Source: Candidatus Coatesiibacteriota bacterium
GTDB taxonomy: Bacteria > RBG-13-66-14
DNA length: 6,644 nt
NCBI GenBank assembly: GCA_030631385.1
Contig: DAOVLG010000101.1
Span: forward strand, 1-6,644
Reading direction: 5' to 3'
Both the position numbers and the translations under genes were made by a program. This document shows, piece by piece, positions 6,074 to 6,644 of the stretch. How positions within the stretch are numbered: the stretch's first letter is position 1; each line of letters starts with the position of its first letter. The notes beneath the pieces were generated by a model, which made no database searches, was not told the origin of the DNA, and saw only the letters and a list, made by a program, of their open reading frames with translations.

Positions 6074-6273
6074 AAGGCTATTTCGAAGATGTTGTCTTTT
6101 TCACTTAGCTGTACTTTTTTCAGATCCACTGATAAACATCCCTCGACGGCCTCGTAGAGATTGGTAATCAATTCGTCAAAGGTCTCCCCCTGCGTGGCGC
6201 AGCCAGGGATGGCGGGCACTTCGGCCCAGTAACCGCCTTCTTCGGCTTGGTGGACAATAACCTTGAGTTTCAT
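6070..6273 (-). CDS. hicB: HicB-family antitoxin, short form without DNA-binding domain
   Basis: The 67-residue protein is the HicB (UPF0150, partial RNase H-like) fold with the diagnostic GGYWAEVPAIPGCATQGET segment (13-31), followed by a helix around DELITNLYEAVEGCL. It should bind and neutralise the HicA product encoded next to it. It ends soon after this domain, so the ribbon-helix-helix or helix-turn-helix tail that lets longer HicB proteins repress their own promoter is absent. The start at 6273 is chosen over an in-frame start at 6297 because AAAGGAG lies five bases upstream, and because the 8 extra residues would be read through the repeat region. The gene order is antitoxin first, the reverse of E. 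coli hicAB. Its GC content is low compared with the carboxylase genes (20 of 60 bases are G/C at 6061-6120). Confidence 0.87.
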   Translation of the reverse strand: MKLKVIVHQAEEGGYWAEVPAIPGCATQGETFDELITNLYEAVEGCLSVDLKKVQLSEKDNIFEIAF

Positions 6274-6278
6274 CTGAA

Positions 6279-6285
6279 CTCCTTT
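6279..6285 (-). promoter_or_regulatory. Strong ribosome binding site of hicB
   Basis: AAAGGAG on the minus strand lies five bases before the ATG at 6273. It is the strongest such site in the window and sets the hicB start. Strong antitoxin translation with no clear site for hicA would favour excess antitoxin. Confidence 0.75.
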
Positions 6286-6286
6286 A

Positions 6287-6329
6287 GTCCTCTCCACCCT
6301 TTGGGAGGAGGGTTAGGGAGGGAGGTTCC
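6287..6329. repeat. REP-like palindromic intergenic repeat, copy 2 (inverted relative to copies 1 and 3)
   Basis: It fills the gap between the exported mini-protein and hicB. Bases 6290-6299 and 6303-6312 pair as a ten-base-pair stem with one A-A mismatch and one G-T pair around the loop TTT. The minus strand reads CCTCCCTCCCTAACCCTCC before the hairpin, the same head-plus-hairpin layout as the other two copies. It begins two bases beyond the stop codon of the mini-protein. It may be a mobile-repeat relic that also acts as an mRNA 3' hairpin. Confidence 0.65.
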
Positions 6330-6330
6330 T

Positions 6331-6522
6331 CTACTCCACCGGGCACCAGGCGGGAGACGAGTCAAAGTTGTCGTTAAAGGTCAACTGGGTCTGGTTGCGC
6401 CCGTCTGAGTCCATCACGAAGATCTCCCAGTCCCCGTCGCGGCTGGAGATGAAGGCGATGGCGAGCTGCTCGGCCAAAACCACCGCCGAGACTGTTAGTA
6501 ATAGTGCAACAAACGTTCGCAT
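6331..6522 (-). CDS. Exported mini-protein with a single TolB/PD40-type beta-propeller repeat, probably a truncated gene
   Basis: The 63-residue product has a signal peptide (residues about 1-17, hydrophobic core FVALLLTVSAVVLA, likely cleavage after VLA). Then comes one repeat, IAFISSRDGDWEIFVMDSDG and on to the SPAW motif (22-59), of the type that builds the TolB C-terminal propeller. Known propellers need several such blades, so one blade is not expected to fold alone. The protein is either a remnant of a longer gene or assembles as an oligomer. The start at 6522 is supported by GAGGAG four bases upstream; a GTG at 6537 is the alternative. The TAG stop is followed almost at once by REP-like copy 2, so truncation near that repeat is possible. 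Its function is unknown, and it shows no direct tie to the B12/carboxylase genes. Confidence 0.6.
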   Translation of the reverse strand: MRTFVALLLTVSAVVLAEQLAIAFISSRDGDWEIFVMDSDGRNQTQLTFNDNFDSSPAWCPVE

Positions 6523-6526
6523 AATA

Positions 6527-6532
6527 CTCCTC
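6527..6532 (-). promoter_or_regulatory. Ribosome binding site of the exported mini-protein
   Basis: GAGGAG on the minus strand lies four bases before the ATG at 6522. It favours that start over the in-frame GTG at 6537, which overlaps no such site. Confidence 0.6.
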
Positions 6533-6555
6533 ACCACATCGGGTTACGCACCGAG

Positions 6556-6561
6556 ATTATA
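6556..6561 (-). promoter_or_regulatory. Candidate -10 promoter element (TATAAT)
   Basis: The minus strand carries a perfect TATAAT 33 bases before the ATG at 6522, preceded by an A7 tract (6567-6573). The -35 position at 17-base spacing (6579-6584) reads GAGTGA, a poor match, and lies inside REP-like copy 3. If real, it would drive the mini-protein and, given short gaps, possibly hicBA and the mutase/carboxylase genes. The evidence is the -10 hexamer and position only. Confidence 0.4.
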
Positions 6562-6574
6562 GCTTGTTTTTTTA

Positions 6575-6625
6575 CCCCTCACTCCGGCACCCCTCCCCAG
6601 CCCTCCCCCCAGCGGGGGGAGTGAG
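6575..6625. repeat. REP-like palindromic intergenic repeat, copy 3 (best conserved palindrome)
   Basis: The plus strand starts CCCCTCACTCC. CTCACTCC (6578-6585) is perfectly complementary to GGAGTGAG (6618-6625). An inner CTCCCCCC (6603-6610) pairs with GGGGGGAG (6614-6621) around the loop AGC. The two right-hand arms share four bases (6618-6621), so the outer and inner pairings partly compete. The head and hairpin layout matches the copies at 1719-1770 and 6287-6329. It sits upstream of the TATAAT candidate, where the -35 region would be. Confidence 0.7.
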
Positions 6626-6644
6626 AATAAGGTAGCCCCCACCC

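Noticed and set aside
1..6644. CRISPR array, tRNA, rRNA or riboswitch, including a cobalamin riboswitch ahead of the B12 genes
   Set aside because: No regular spaced repeats, no tRNA or rRNA signature and no leader long enough to hold a B12 riboswitch were found by eye; the gaps are all about 110 bases or less.

Overview
This window looks like bacterial DNA: Shine-Dalgarno sites are present, start codons are ATG, GTG and TTG, and there is a HicBA-type toxin-antitoxin pair. I cannot name the organism. The metabolic genes are GC-rich (46 of 60 bases are G/C at 2701-2760). The toxin-antitoxin stretch is clearly more AT-rich (20 of 60 at 6061-6120). Palindromic intergenic repeats and a tiny exported beta-propeller fragment are features I associate with genomes of poorly characterised lineages, but that is only an impression.

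Every supported gene is on the minus strand, so transcription runs from right to left. In that order the window holds: a REP-like repeat and a TATAAT promoter candidate (6556-6625); a 63-residue exported protein with a single TolB/PD40-type repeat (6331-6522); a second REP-like repeat; an antitoxin-first hicB-hicA pair (6070-6273 and 5870-6073); the cobalamin-binding small subunit of methylmalonyl-CoA mutase (5456-5848); the carboxyltransferase (3813-5360), biotin carboxylase (2298-3803) and biotin carrier (1783-2289) of an acyl-CoA carboxylase; a third REP-like repeat; the catalytic large subunit of methylmalonyl-CoA mutase (79-1680); and the first 27 codons of methylmalonyl-CoA epimerase, cut by the left edge.

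The metabolic genes make up a complete propionyl-CoA to succinyl-CoA module. The biotin carboxylase loads CO2 onto the carrier protein, and the carboxyltransferase moves it to propionyl-CoA, giving (S)-methylmalonyl-CoA. The epimerase converts this to the (R) form, and the two-part B12-dependent mutase rearranges it to succinyl-CoA. The same steps can run backwards to make propionate. Both the carboxylase and the mutase are split into separate polypeptides. Gaps of 8-9 nt, Shine-Dalgarno sites overlapping stop codons, and an ATGA overlap argue for tight translational coupling.

No clearly undescribed system is visible. The oddities most worth checking are an in-frame TAG at codon 5 of the epimerase although other genes here use TAG as a real stop, the three related palindromic repeats, the AT-rich toxin-antitoxin pair placed directly ahead of the mutase/carboxylase genes, an alanine at the carboxyltransferase position known to set acyl-CoA preference, and the one-repeat exported mini-protein. 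No stretch longer than about 110 bases lacks a gene or repeat.
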